A stretch of DNA of 40,509 nucleotides from Prevotella sp. UBA6994 (GTDB lineage: Bacteria; Bacteroidota; Bacteroidia; Bacteroidales; Bacteroidaceae), in contig DJXW01000002.1 in assembly GCA_002449845.1 (NCBI GenBank), positions 1-40,509 of the forward strand, given 5' to 3'. Every line of letters starts with the position of its first letter. Position 1 is the first letter of the stretch. Below are positions 22,095 through 32,500 of this stretch, piece by piece. A program made the position numbers and the translations under genes. Below the pieces are notes generated by a model. That model was given only the letters and a program-made list of their open reading frames with translations, was not told where the DNA came from and searched no databases.

Positions 22095-22286
22095 ATGGCA
22101 ACAGGAAGAAAAATTTATCGCTCTAACGACCGCCTCATTGGTGGCGTATGTTCAGGAATAGCAGAGTATTTGGACATTGATCCTACAATATTCCGCATCG
22201 GATATGCGTTGTTAACCCTTTGCACCGCATTCTCAGGCGTACTGCTCTATCTTCTGCTTTGGATAGTGATACCGCCAAAGGCATAA
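22095..22286 (+). CDS. PspC-domain small membrane protein
   Basis: 63 aa from the ATG at 22095. It is a bare PspC domain: KIYRSNDRLIGGVCSGIAEY followed by LDIDPTIFRIGYALLTL and one membrane segment to residue 60 (LLLWIVIPP). PspC proteins help sense envelope stress, but stand-alone short versions are common in Bacteroidota with unknown role. It sits between argG and argC, 14 bases before argC, so it is co-transcribed with argC, argD and proC. That position is not explained by arginine synthesis. Confidence 0.88.
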   Translation: MATGRKIYRSNDRLIGGVCSGIAEYLDIDPTIFRIGYALLTLCTAFSGVLLYLLLWIVIPPKA

Positions 22287-22300
22287 CACATTATTATTAT

Positions 22301-23314
22301 ATGATTAAGATAGGTATTCTTGGTGGTGCAGGTTATACGGCAGGCGAACTTATTCGCCTGCTGCTCAATCATCCCTGCGCCCAAATAGTATTCGTAAACA
22401 GTGAGAGCAATGCCGGCAATCTCATCACTGACATTCACGAGGGATTATATGGTGAGACAGAACTACGTTTCACCGACCAAATGCCATTTGATGAGGTGGA
22501 CGTATTGTTTTTCTGTTTCGGACACGGCAAGAGTGAGGCATTCCTCCGTGAGCATAACGTGCCCAGCCACGTGAAGATTATCGACTTGGCACAAGATTTC
22601 AGACTCCATTCTCCACACCCTTGTGAAGGAACATTCTTGACACATCCCACTCCCGAATGTCATGATTATGTTTATGGATTACCCGAAATCAACAAGCAAC
22701 AGATAGCCCAAGCATCACATATAGCCAATCCAGGTTGTTTTGCAACATGTATCCAGTTGGGACTTCTTCCCGCAGCGAGCATGAAACTCATCAACGATGA
22801 CGTGGCAGTGAATGCCATCACTGGCTCTACTGGTGCCGGACAAAAACCCAGTGCCACCACCCACTTCTCGTGGCGAATGGGCAACATGAGCATATACAAA
22901 GCATTCAAACATCAGCATGTGCCGGAAATCAGGCAAAGCCTACAACAAGTACAAGGATACTTAGATGCAGCCATCGACTTTATCCCCTATCGTGGAGACT
23001 TTGCCCGAGGGATCTTTGCCACCAGCGTCATTAAGACAGAGGGGGTGGATGGATGCGATGTCATTGCAACATACAAGGACTTTTACAAAGATGCGGCGTT
23101 TACCCACTACGTGGATAAGGCCATCGACTTGAAGCAAGTGGTGAATACCAACAAGTGTCTTGTTCACGTAGATGTGTTTGACAACAAGATACTCGTGACA
23201 AGTTGTATTGACAATCTGCTGAAAGGAGCTGTAGGACAAGCCCTACAAAACATGAACATCATGTTTGGCATCGATGAAACCGCAGGGCTCAAGTTGAAAC
23301 CAAGTGCATTCTGA
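22301..23314 (+). CDS. argC: N-acetyl-gamma-glutamyl-phosphate reductase (or N-succinyl equivalent)
   Basis: 337 aa from the ATG at 22301. The NADP-binding loop GGAGYTAGE is at residues 8-16. The catalytic Cys is Cys146 (NPGCFATC) and the catalytic His lies in HQHVPEI (residues 204-210). It reduces N-acylglutamyl phosphate to the semialdehyde in arginine synthesis. The acyl group in Bacteroidota may be succinyl rather than acetyl, which the sequence cannot settle. It lies 24 bases before argD. Confidence 0.95.
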   Translation: MIKIGILGGAGYTAGELIRLLLNHPCAQIVFVNSESNAGNLITDIHEGLYGETELRFTDQMPFDEVDVLFFCFGHGKSEAFLREHNVPSHVKIIDLAQDFRLHSPHPCEGTFLTHPTPECHDYVYGLPEINKQQIAQASHIANPGCFATCIQLGLLPAASMKLINDDVAVNAITGSTGAGQKPSATTHFSWRMGNMSIYKAFKHQHVPEIRQSLQQVQGYLDAAIDFIPYRGDFARGIFATSVIKTEGVDGCDVIATYKDFYKDAAFTHYVDKAIDLKQVVNTNKCLVHVDVFDNKILVTSCIDNLLKGAVGQALQNMNIMFGIDETAGLKLKPSAF

Positions 23315-23338
23315 TTTAACAAATATCACAAACAACAA

Positions 23339-24481
23339 ATGAAATTATTCGACGTATATCCATTATTCAACGTAAATATCGTAAAAGGTGAAGGTTGCCA
23401 CGTATGGGACGACAAAGGCAACGAATACCTCGACCTCTACGGAGGACATGCTGTAATCAGCATCGGCCACTCACACCCGCATTATATCGAACAGGTAGGA
23501 AACCAATTGAGCAAATTGGGATTCTACAGCAATTCCGTCATCAACTCCCTGCAAATCCGATTGGCAGAGCGATTGGGATATATCTCAGGATATGACGACT
23601 ATCAACTGTTTCTCATCAACAGTGGTGCGGAAGCCAACGAGAACTGTCTCAAGTTGGCATCATTCTATAACGGACGCACACGTGTGCTTTCAGCAGAAAA
23701 AGCCTTCCACGGTCGCACCTCGTTGGCAGTAGAGGTAACCAACAATCCCAAGATTATCGCACCCATCAACGACAATCAACATGTGACATATCTGCCGCTG
23801 AACGACTTGGATGCCTGGGAGAAAGAATTAGCAAAAGGTGACGTTTGCGCCGTGATTATCGAATGTATTCAAGGTGTAGGCGGCATACGGTTGGCTACGC
23901 CAGAATTTGCACAAGGTCTGCAAGCTGCCTGCAAGAAATACGGAACGGTATTGATTTGCGACGAGATACAATGCGGTTATGGACGAAGCGGAAAATTCTT
24001 CGCCCATCAGTGGTTAGGAATTAAGCCCGACTTGATTTCCGTAGCGAAAGGTATTGGCAATGGATTCCCCATGGGAGCCGTTCTGATTTCACCAGAATTC
24101 AAGCCTGTCTATGGACAATTAGGCACAACGTTCGGTGGCAATCACTTGGCATGTGCAGCAGCGTTGGCTGTTCTCGACGTGATGGAAGAAGAAAAGTTGA
24201 TTGAGAACGCCGAAAAGATAGGTAACTATCTCATGGAAAAGCTCAATGAACTGAAGGAAGAGCCTAACAGTCATATCACCGACGTACGTGGAAGAGGATT
24301 GATTATTGGCATTGACTTAGACATTCCACAGAAAGATGTTCGCCAACAATTGATTTACAACGAACATTGCTTCACGGGATGTACAGGAACCAATACCTTG
24401 CGTCTGCTTCCACCACTGTGCATCAACCAACAAGAGGCAGACTCTTTTATAGAAAAATTTAAAAGGACATTGAAGTTGTAG
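23339..24481 (+). CDS. argD: Acetylornithine/succinylornithine aminotransferase
   Basis: A 380-aa class III PLP aminotransferase. The internal-aldimine lysine is Lys237 (SVAKGIGNGFPMGA), and the cofactor Asp is in LICDEIQCGYGRSG (Asp208). NSGAEANENCLK (94-105) holds the phosphate-binding residues and RGLIIGIDL the small-domain strand. It converts N-acylglutamate semialdehyde to N-acylornithine using glutamate. It lies between argC and proC on the same strand. Confidence 0.94.
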   Translation: MKLFDVYPLFNVNIVKGEGCHVWDDKGNEYLDLYGGHAVISIGHSHPHYIEQVGNQLSKLGFYSNSVINSLQIRLAERLGYISGYDDYQLFLINSGAEANENCLKLASFYNGRTRVLSAEKAFHGRTSLAVEVTNNPKIIAPINDNQHVTYLPLNDLDAWEKELAKGDVCAVIIECIQGVGGIRLATPEFAQGLQAACKKYGTVLICDEIQCGYGRSGKFFAHQWLGIKPDLISVAKGIGNGFPMGAVLISPEFKPVYGQLGTTFGGNHLACAAALAVLDVMEEEKLIENAEKIGNYLMEKLNELKEEPNSHITDVRGRGLIIGIDLDIPQKDVRQQLIYNEHCFTGCTGTNTLRLLPPLCINQQEADSFIEKFKRTLKL

Positions 24482-24525
24482 GAGAGAGATGAACTATAAC
24501 ATTAATATTAAAATAGAATAGAAAT

Positions 24526-25311
24526 ATGAAGATTTCAGTGATTGGAGCGGGTGCAATGGGTGGTGCCATTGTAGAAGGACTGCTCAAAACAGAAACATAT
24601 CAACCAGCCGACATCACCGTGGCTGACCCTTACACACCGATACTCGACCATTTTGCAGAGAAAGGCGTGAGTGTTACGACCAACAATCACATTGCAGCCG
24701 AAAGCGGTGACATCGTCATGGTAGTAGTGAAACCTTGGCTCGTGGAAAACGTATTGAAAGACATCAAAGAGTCATTGGATTACAATCGTCAGCAACTCGT
24801 ACTCGTTGCAGCTGGCATTAAATCAGAACAAATGATTACATGGATGGAAAAAGGAGAAGACGGTACTCTGCCATTCTATCTCGTCATTCCTAACATTGCC
24901 ATTGCCGAGAAACAATCCATGACATTCATCGTTCCTGTAGGTACCACGACCATACAGACAGCGACCGTCAAGGAACTCTTCGACCAGATGGGCGACAGCA
25001 TCATTACGGAAGAGCGATTGTTAGCCGCCGGTACTACCCTCGCCTCTTGCGGCATTGCATACGCCATGAGATACGTACGTGCTGCCGTAGAAGGAGGTGT
25101 AGAACTGGGATTCAAGGCTAAAGACTCTGAAAAGATTGTGCTGCAAACCGTAAAAGGTGCCGTGGAACTACTGCAAGCTACAGGTGAACATCCAGAGGCT
25201 GCCATCGACAAGGTGACCACTCCTGGGGGCGTGACAATTCGCGGATTGAACGAGATGGAACACGCAGGCTTCACCTCAGCTGTGATACGTGGGCTGAAGG
25301 CAGCATTATAA
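24526..25311 (+). CDS. proC: Pyrroline-5-carboxylate reductase-like protein
   Basis: 261 aa. The N-terminal Rossmann motif is VIGAGAMGGAI (residues 5-15), and the C-terminal helical domain carries the family signature KVTTPGGVTIRGLNEME (229-245). It would reduce pyrroline-5-carboxylate to proline with NAD(P)H. It departs from typical ProC in the middle: the usual R-x-MPNTPA is replaced by YLVIPNIAIAEKQ (118-130), and the usual SGxGPAY by ASCGIAY. It is the last gene of the arginine cluster, 44 bases after argD, and is followed by a terminator. Its substrate may therefore not be exactly the standard one. Confidence 0.88.
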   Translation: MKISVIGAGAMGGAIVEGLLKTETYQPADITVADPYTPILDHFAEKGVSVTTNNHIAAESGDIVMVVVKPWLVENVLKDIKESLDYNRQQLVLVAAGIKSEQMITWMEKGEDGTLPFYLVIPNIAIAEKQSMTFIVPVGTTTIQTATVKELFDQMGDSIITEERLLAAGTTLASCGIAYAMRYVRAAVEGGVELGFKAKDSEKIVLQTVKGAVELLQATGEHPEAAIDKVTTPGGVTIRGLNEMEHAGFTSAVIRGLKAAL

Positions 25312-25320
25312 ACAAAAAAA

Positions 25321-25341
25321 AGAGCCAAATGATTTGACTCT
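25321..25341. terminator. Terminator between proC and the SDR gene
   Basis: AGAGcCAAATgATTTGaCTCT forms a stem with one G-T-type mismatch, with A-rich and T-rich flanks on the two sides, so it can serve both converging genes. Confidence 0.75.
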
Positions 25342-25361
25342 TATTGAAAAGAAAGAAATGA

Positions 25362-26378
25362 TTAGAAGTTGCGCTTAGCAGATTCTAACACATCTATCAC
25401 ATGATCGCACCAATGATCAAACTCTGGGTCATCCTGTTGACATTCAGGATGACTCTTCATATATGCGATACACTTTCTTACTCCATGTTCAAAAGATGTC
25501 TTTGCAAGGAAGCCGGGAACCGTTCGCTTAATCTTCGTACAATCAAACACCACGGACGCAGCCTTGTCACCCATGAGGTTTCCCTCTACCTCAAACTCCT
25601 TGGGAGCCACTGCTGCAAGGAATGATGAAGATACGAAATAAGGTTTGTATTCTACACCCAGCACCTTGGCAATAATGGCATATATCTGATTCCACGTAAG
25701 AGATTCGTCAGACATAATCTGGAAAGCCTCACCAATGGCATACGGATTACCTAACAAACCAACAAATCCCTCTGCAAAATCCTCGTTCCACGTCATTGTC
25801 CAAAGAGAACTGCCATCGCCATGTACCAAGACAGGCTTTCCTTCCATCATACGTTTCAACACTTGCCAACTACCTTTCGTACCATGAAGACCCGTTGGAA
25901 CACTTCGTTCACAATATGTATGACTGGGGCGAACAATGGTTACGGGGAACAATTTTTCACGATAGAAGCTCATCAGCAATTCCTCACAAGCAATCTTATC
26001 CCTTGAATACTGCCAATAAGGATTAGCCAGCGTGGTACCTTCATTGATAATATGATTTCTCACGGGTTTGTGATAAGCCGATGCAGAACTAATATACACG
26101 TATTGTCGGGTACGACCAGCGAACAGCCGATAGTCACGTCTCACCTGTTCGGGAACAAAAGCGATGAAATCACATACAGCATCAAACTGCATGTCAGCAA
26201 TCTTGTTTGCCACATCAGCCTCATTATTCATGTCGGCTACAATAACATGCACTCCATCGGGAACATCATCTTGTCTGTTTCCTCTATTAATCAACCAAAC
26301 CTCATGGTCATTTTCTGCCAATTTCCGTGTAATGGCACTGCTGATCGTACCAGTACCGCCTATCAAAAGAATCTTCAT
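25362..26378 (-). CDS. NAD-dependent epimerase/dehydratase (extended SDR)
   Basis: 338 aa. The cofactor motif is GGTGTISS (residues 7-14). The catalytic Tyr and Lys are Tyr124 and Lys128 (YSRDK), with Ser98-Ser100 before them (YISSASAY). RPSHTYCE follows at about 150-157. The sequence resembles the NAD-epimerase group that includes plant CSP41-like and bacterial sugar-nucleotide reductases; many have no assigned substrate. The gene stands alone on the minus strand, converging on proC. Confidence 0.85.
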   Translation of the reverse strand: MKILLIGGTGTISSAITRKLAENDHEVWLINRGNRQDDVPDGVHVIVADMNNEADVANKIADMQFDAVCDFIAFVPEQVRRDYRLFAGRTRQYVYISSASAYHKPVRNHIINEGTTLANPYWQYSRDKIACEELLMSFYREKLFPVTIVRPSHTYCERSVPTGLHGTKGSWQVLKRMMEGKPVLVHGDGSSLWTMTWNEDFAEGFVGLLGNPYAIGEAFQIMSDESLTWNQIYAIIAKVLGVEYKPYFVSSSFLAAVAPKEFEVEGNLMGDKAASVVFDCTKIKRTVPGFLAKTSFEHGVRKCIAYMKSHPECQQDDPEFDHWCDHVIDVLESAKRNF

Positions 26379-26485
26379 AGTTGTTTATGTTCAAAATGTA
26401 CTATAAAAGTATGCATTATTATTGAAAACATCAAGTCATTAACACACATTAACTTGCAAAGCACACTATTTTTATTCACACACGA

Positions 26486-26511
26486 AAAAGGGCTGGCAAA
26501 AAGCCAACCCC
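26486..26511 (-). terminator. Terminator of the outer-membrane protein gene
   Basis: On the minus strand GGGTTGGC pairs with GCCAGCCC (one mismatch) around TTTTT, followed by TTTTTC. Confidence 0.85.
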
Positions 26512-26540
26512 ATATTTCATCATCATATCATGCTAACTGA

Positions 26541-27167
26541 TTAGAACTTACAGCGCAAACCTAAGAGAGCAATACCTTGTTCACCGAATCCCAACTCGAA
26601 GAAACCTCGTATATGCTTGGGACCTGCCTCCACTCCGAGAAGAGAAATCTGCCAATTAAAAAGGCCATCATTGTTGTTATACTTCTTGTCACTGTTAGTT
26701 TCCGTATCGTGATATGTTTCCTTGCAGTTGTAAAATGTATAACCAACACCTAATTTCATATACATACCAAAATAATTGCGACGCAAATAATCCCATTTCA
26801 GAGCAGGCATTACCGTAATAAAACGAGTCGTACGATCACCAGCCTTCACATTATCTTTCAAAAAGTCATCATTATCCTGAGAAAAACATGCAATACCACC
26901 TATTGAGAAAGCGGGATCTAAATGATAGAAATATTCAGCTGAAAGGGAGCCAAACCATGACGTATTCTCATACTTCGTGTGAGAAGTTGACTTGCCTACT
27001 AAGGCATCACCTATCGCCTGTCCAATTTTTGCCCATATAGTAATGGGAGCACCACCATAACTGACAGCAATGTCATGTTTAGTTTCATAATCTACATTTT
27101 GAGCCTGGACACTGGAACTTCCACAAAGAAGGATGACAACAACCATCCATACCTTAAACTTTTTCAT
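26541..27167 (-). CDS. Small outer-membrane beta-barrel protein
   Basis: 208 aa. A signal peptide (MKKFKVWMVVVILLCGSSSV, cleavage at QAQ) is followed by alternating polar/hydrophobic strands and a C-terminal aromatic (...LGLRCKF), the signal recognised by the barrel assembly machinery. The pattern is that of small 8-stranded porin-like or OmpA-barrel proteins of Bacteroidota. No specific family is recognisable. It is transcribed alone from the promoter at 27200-27230 and ended by a strong terminator. Confidence 0.78.
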   Translation of the reverse strand: MKKFKVWMVVVILLCGSSSVQAQNVDYETKHDIAVSYGGAPITIWAKIGQAIGDALVGKSTSHTKYENTSWFGSLSAEYFYHLDPAFSIGGIACFSQDNDDFLKDNVKAGDRTTRFITVMPALKWDYLRRNYFGMYMKLGVGYTFYNCKETYHDTETNSDKKYNNNDGLFNWQISLLGVEAGPKHIRGFFELGFGEQGIALLGLRCKF

Positions 27168-27199
27168 ATTCTTCTATTAACTAATGATTATTTCGCTTG

Positions 27200-27230
27200 C
27201 AAAATTAATCATTTTATATTAATGTACAAA
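27200..27230 (-). promoter_or_regulatory. Promoter of the outer-membrane protein gene
   Basis: On the minus strand TTTG (27227-27230), 19 bases, TAATTTTG (27200-27207): a full consensus match. Confidence 0.8.
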
Positions 27231-27310
27231 TATTTACACAAAAACAAAAATTTATCTTATGACATTTTCTGTTTGATATCAATACCAAAGGCAAACTTTT
27301 TAGGAAAAAG

Positions 27311-27342
27311 ATTGGATTGACGAAAAAAATCAATTAATTTTG
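27311..27342 (+). promoter_or_regulatory. Promoter of the PIF1-like helicase gene
   Basis: ATTG (27311-27314), 20 bases, TAATTTTG (27335-27342). Confidence 0.6.
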
Positions 27343-27380
27343 CATGTCCTTATCTCATCATGCTATGAAAAACGAAAAAT

Positions 27381-29561
27381 ATGACAATGGAAAAGAATAC
27401 AGAACTTAGACAAGCATGGGATTTCGTTGAGAATACGGGGAGGAGCATCTTCCTTACGGGAAAGGCTGGAACAGGAAAAACCACCTTTCTCAAAACCGTG
27501 ATGGAGAAATCGAAAAAGAGAGCCATCGTGGTTGCTCCCACAGGTGTGGCAGCCATCAACGCCGGCGGAGTAACCATTCACTCATTTTTCCAACTCCCAT
27601 TCTCACCATTCGTTCCTGATGCACAAATCAAGAGTAAGTTTGACTTTGGACGTGACAAGAGGAAGATTATTGCCTCGCTCGACCTTCTGGTCATCGACGA
27701 GATTTCAATGGTTCGTGCTGACCTTTTAGATGCTATTGATTCCGTATTACGCCGTTTCAGAGACAGATACCTCCCATTCGGTGGAGTGCAATTACTGATG
27801 ATTGGCGACTTAGGGCAATTGACTCCCGTCGTCACTCCTGAAGACGAGAAAATCCTTGCACCTTATTATAATACTCCTTATTTCTTTGGTTCTAAAGCTC
27901 TGTCGCACGTGGAATATGTGACAATACAGCTCAATAAAGTATATAGACAGCAAGACAAGGTATTCTTGGACATCCTGAACCAAATCAGAGAGGGTAATCC
28001 CACCACACAAACGCTCACTTTGCTCAATAGCAGGTACCAACCTACGTTTGTACCCAAGCCTGACGACGGATATATCCGACTGACCACGCACAACAACCTT
28101 GCCAATTCATACAATGACTCAGAACTCAGGAAGTTGCCTTCTCAATCATTCTTTTTCAAGGCAGAGATAGAGGGAACGTTTCCCGAACTCTCCTACCCCA
28201 CTCAAGAAACACTTGAATTGAAGGAAGGTGCTCAGGTGATGTTCGTGAAGAACGACCCTTCAGGTGACCATTTATATTATAATGGGCGAATAGGAAGGAT
28301 AACGCATTTAGATGAAGACAAAATCATGGTACGTTGTCAGGACGACTATGAAGACATCGAGGTGGTACCACTGGAATGGGAGAACACCCACTATAAACTC
28401 AATGAGGTGACACGGGAGATTGAAAGCGAGGTGCAAGGAGTCTTCCGCCAATATCCGCTCCGTTTGGCTTGGGCTATCACCATTCACAAGAGTCAAGGAC
28501 TTACCTTTAATCATGCTATCATCGAAGCTCACCTGTCTTTTGCACCAGGTCAAGTGTATGTGGCACTGAGCCGTTGCAGGTCATTAAACGGAATGGTGCT
28601 TGCTTCGCCCATCTCCCCTCATGCCATTATCAGCGATGATCGTGTAGAGACATATATCCAACACCAAGAGATTGAAGCCCAAAAGAGTATTGAACAGTTG
28701 CCTACGCTCAAGGAGGAATATTACAGACAGTTGTTGATTGAATTATTCGACTTCCACACCATCCTCTATCACCAGGAGAGTATGGTTAGACTGTTTACGG
28801 AGTTTTTTTATCACAGTTACCCCCAACTGGAACATAAGCACAAGCAAACACTTGATAATATGGGACGCGACATCATTGTCATTGCCAACAAGTGGATGCT
28901 GAGAATCAGGCAAATGACCAACGAGGAACTACACTCTGAGAAATTCTTGCAACGTGTAAAGAATAGTGCTGAATATTTTGACAACAAATTGGAAGAACTG
29001 TTCAGTACACCGCTCAAACTTACGAAAGAGGTAAAGACCAACAACAAGGAGGCAATGAAGCGATTAGACATCTTGATTTCTGATTTTCGACAAGCCTACC
29101 TCTCACGTCGCTATCTATTGGGCAAGATGACAGAACACACATTCTCCATCTCCACATACTTGCAGGAAAAGCAATCGTCGATGTTAGACGCATTAGACGA
29201 GAACAACCTGAAAAAGAAGAAAAGAGAAAAGAAAGAAAAGGAGCCTCAGAAACCCAAAGAAAAAACTTGGGAAACGACATATCAACTCTACAGGCAAGGA
29301 CTGACACCCAAGCAAATTGCTGAAAAGCGCGCGCTCACCCTGAGTACCATCTTCGGGCACTTGACCAAATATATCAAGACTGGCGACATTTCATTGAACG
29401 AAATCATACCCATCGAAAGACAGCAGATCATTGAAAAGGTGATAGAAAAAATAGGAATCGACAAGAACACAAGCATCATCAAGGAAAACTGCCCACCCGA
29501 CATTACGTATGATGAGATACGACTGGTTTTGACCAAGATTACCTCGTCAATGACAGTTTAA
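27381..29561 (+). CDS. PIF1-like helicase with C-terminal helix-turn-helix domain
   Basis: 726 aa; the ATG at 27387 (two codons later) is an equally good start. Superfamily 1B helicase motifs: Walker A GKAGTGKT (residues 27-34), Walker B VIDEIS (104-109), the GDLGQL motif III, and a C-terminal YVALSRCRSLNG motif VI near 390. The remaining approximately 300 residues contain a Lys/Glu-rich linker (about 600-630) and a C-terminal HTH-like part (YRQGLTPKQIAEKRALTLST), like the HTH_40 domain of some RecQ and PIF1 proteins. PIF1 helicases unwind 5' to 3' and remove G-quadruplexes and R-loops. Its end overlaps the end of sprA by 23 bases tail to tail. Confidence 0.9.
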   Translation: MTMEKNTELRQAWDFVENTGRSIFLTGKAGTGKTTFLKTVMEKSKKRAIVVAPTGVAAINAGGVTIHSFFQLPFSPFVPDAQIKSKFDFGRDKRKIIASLDLLVIDEISMVRADLLDAIDSVLRRFRDRYLPFGGVQLLMIGDLGQLTPVVTPEDEKILAPYYNTPYFFGSKALSHVEYVTIQLNKVYRQQDKVFLDILNQIREGNPTTQTLTLLNSRYQPTFVPKPDDGYIRLTTHNNLANSYNDSELRKLPSQSFFFKAEIEGTFPELSYPTQETLELKEGAQVMFVKNDPSGDHLYYNGRIGRITHLDEDKIMVRCQDDYEDIEVVPLEWENTHYKLNEVTREIESEVQGVFRQYPLRLAWAITIHKSQGLTFNHAIIEAHLSFAPGQVYVALSRCRSLNGMVLASPISPHAIISDDRVETYIQHQEIEAQKSIEQLPTLKEEYYRQLLIELFDFHTILYHQESMVRLFTEFFYHSYPQLEHKHKQTLDNMGRDIIVIANKWMLRIRQMTNEELHSEKFLQRVKNSAEYFDNKLEELFSTPLKLTKEVKTNNKEAMKRLDILISDFRQAYLSRRYLLGKMTEHTFSISTYLQEKQSSMLDALDENNLKKKKREKKEKEPQKPKEKTWETTYQLYRQGLTPKQIAEKRALTLSTIFGHLTKYIKTGDISLNEIIPIERQQIIEKVIEKIGIDKNTSIIKENCPPDITYDEIRLVLTKITSSMTV

Positions 29562-32500
29562 CACTTAATCCAAAGTCTTGCGTGGTAGTAGGATAACTAC
29601 TGCTTGACAACAATGGCGTATTGGTTTGACGGTCGAAATAGAAACTCATGGTCAGCAACCTCGACAATGTGTAATCAGCCATGAACGACAGTTTAAAGGC
29701 TGTATTGCCACTTGACGCAGCACTTGTCATGCTGGCGATGTCTCGCGTAATGGCAGCCTGATTTCTCAAGCTCAGGTCGAGACGTAGGTTCAAGTCGTGA
29801 TTCACCTGATTCTTCCCACGTTGATTGGTTGTCTTCTTCTTATTGTCATCCTCTTGTTGGTTTCTGCCTTTCTTTCCCTTGACGGCACGATGGTTACCAC
29901 CGCCAAAAAGATTGAAATTATTGATCTTATATCCCATGCCTACTACCCAGTCGTGACTTACAGCCTCATTGATTTGTACACTTGTCATACTCAATGTCAA
30001 GACACGGGTAGAGCGATATTCAAACTTACAAGTGAGATTGTTGTGCAGCGTAACGTCAACACCCAACAATGGTGAGAACGACTCATTGATGCTCACGGTA
30101 GAGACATTATACATCGAGTTTGGTATAGGATTGCCCGTTGTGGCATCCTTGATGAAACCAAGTCCGTTCATAAATTCCATAAAGGTACTATACGAGCTGT
30201 ATGAACCTACGGAATAAATACTCTTGTAGGAGTGATTGAGATTGACACTCTTGAAATACTCACGAATCCAAGGCAACTTACTCAGTCCACTGTATCGAAT
30301 ACTCCAGTTGGGCAAGAGCTTTGACAGGGCTGGGAAGATATTCAGGGAATTGCCTCCCATTCCTGTATATGAAGACAGGAACGCAGGTATCATCACGTCG
30401 GCACTATACATATTCACGCCTCCGTTTTGCGGGTCGAACTTCTTTCCTGCTAAGGTAGTACCTTTGGGATAGACAGCGTTGGCATATTGAGCCTCTACTC
30501 GGTCACGGAATGCTGGAAGAGCATTGCAGAAATTCTCAAAGCTGGCGCTCTTATATCCATTGCCAGCATCTCCCATTCCCTCAAAGGCACTCTTGAGCGA
30601 CAAGGTGGTCATGTTAAATGTTCCACTTTGCGTGGTGGGATTGCCCTCATACATATATTGCACGCTCTTTGACGTGGTCGAGCTTCGTGAGGCATTTAGG
30701 TCTATCTTGAAATTCTTGACGGGTTCCAATGTCATGCGTATCTGCAAATCTTCCGTCTTGCTTGACGTGGCAGGTGTAGCGACAGATTCACTTATCAGCA
30801 ACCATTTATTCTCACGCGCACGTTCAATATATGAATCGTCCACAAAGCCGAAGGCATAATCCAATCCAGGAGCCAACACACTTGTCTTGTTGGTTTGTCC
30901 GAATGCTTTGCCTACCGTGGGCATAAAGCCTGGCAAGGTCAAAGAGTATTTATTGCTATAGGTGAAGTTCAAGTTGCGAACCATCATCAGCACACGAGCT
31001 ATACACTCAGCTGTGCGGTACCATGCCTTTTCTTCCAACGGGTCTTTAGGCGTTACCATCACCTTAATCTTCATGGCAGAATCCACACGGTTGGTAATCT
31101 TGATCTTGTTATCGTCCACCTTTTTAAATTTCAACGGGAATATCTTGCCATCCTCCGTCTTGGCAGCTACTATCAGGCGTTTGGTTTTCTTGCCATGATT
31201 TACCTCAATGGTGGTATCAGGCATGAGAGTAATTTCCTTCTCAAAGCCTTTCTTGTTCTTGGGCAGTTCTTTCTTCTTGTTGTCCTTGGCATTTTTATCG
31301 TTTGCCCCATTCTTGTCTGGATTCTCACCGTTCTTCGCCAATTCCTGTTTCTTCTGTTTCTCAGCTTGTTTCTTTTGCTGTCTGTCTTTGCGTTCCTTCT
31401 CTATCTGCGTTCTGCTGGGTTCCTTATTCAATCGGTCATTCGCTTTCTTCAAGAAAGGAACATGGTTATAGAGTTTCTCCAAATTGAATGAGCCATTGAT
31501 ATTGAGAACACGACTGTTTGAAATCGTATTGCCCAATGACGTGCCATCTTCCAGGTCAGTTCCACGAATCCAATTGTAAGTTGCATTATATGAGGCATCC
31601 GTGCTTACCCAGTCAAAAATAGGAATAAGTTCTATAGGCAACTTGTATGACCCTTGGAAGGTTTGATTGTAACTCAAGGGCTTTCCAAATTTGCGCAGAC
31701 TTGCCTTCACCGAGTCTTTCCATGCTTCGTAGCGCTCTGGATAAAGGTCTTTGTTCACGGGAGTATAGGGTTCTTCTATCTCTGCATGGGTAGCACTGCT
31801 GAAATTCATGTGCAAGTTTTTGGTAAGATCCCAACGCAGGGAGAAATCACGGTTCCACAAGAATTGCTGACTGAACGTGAGCGGCAATTGCGAACCGCCC
31901 AGATCTTCCATGTCTCGCTCTTGCAACTCATGGTAATTACGAGTAATATCCGTATTGAACGCCACACTTTGCGGCAACCAGTTTAATCCGAATCTCTTCA
32001 AGATGTCAAAATACTTCGACTTATTCTTGATTTTCTTAAATGGCTCCAAGGGCTTGAATACAGGTGTCCAGTTATAAGCCAATGACCCTCGCCACTTGTC
32101 GTCTTTCTCATACACCGTGGTCTCACCGCTTGAATAAGTATGGGAGTGACTGTATGATAAGGAGAAATTGGCTGGGTCGATAGGAGTCGGATGGCGTTTG
32201 TTTTGTATGCCCACACGAACGTTAGACAATGAGAAATTGGTATTGGTGGTCTTGGTCACGGCGATATTCTCCAATGAGTCGCGCTCATGCTGTGACTCCA
32301 ACGCGTCCAACGCATCCTTCAGTCGCATATCGGTATCCAATGGGTTATACTTAGGACTGTTCTCCTCCTTCGTTACTGAGTAATACAATGGTGCGCTTAC
32401 CTTAGCCTTGTCTGGGAAGAACTTACCAAGTTCAAAAGTGGTGGTGACGCTATACGACTTCTGGTCTTCCATAGATCGTTGCATCACGCCCTCTTCCAAT

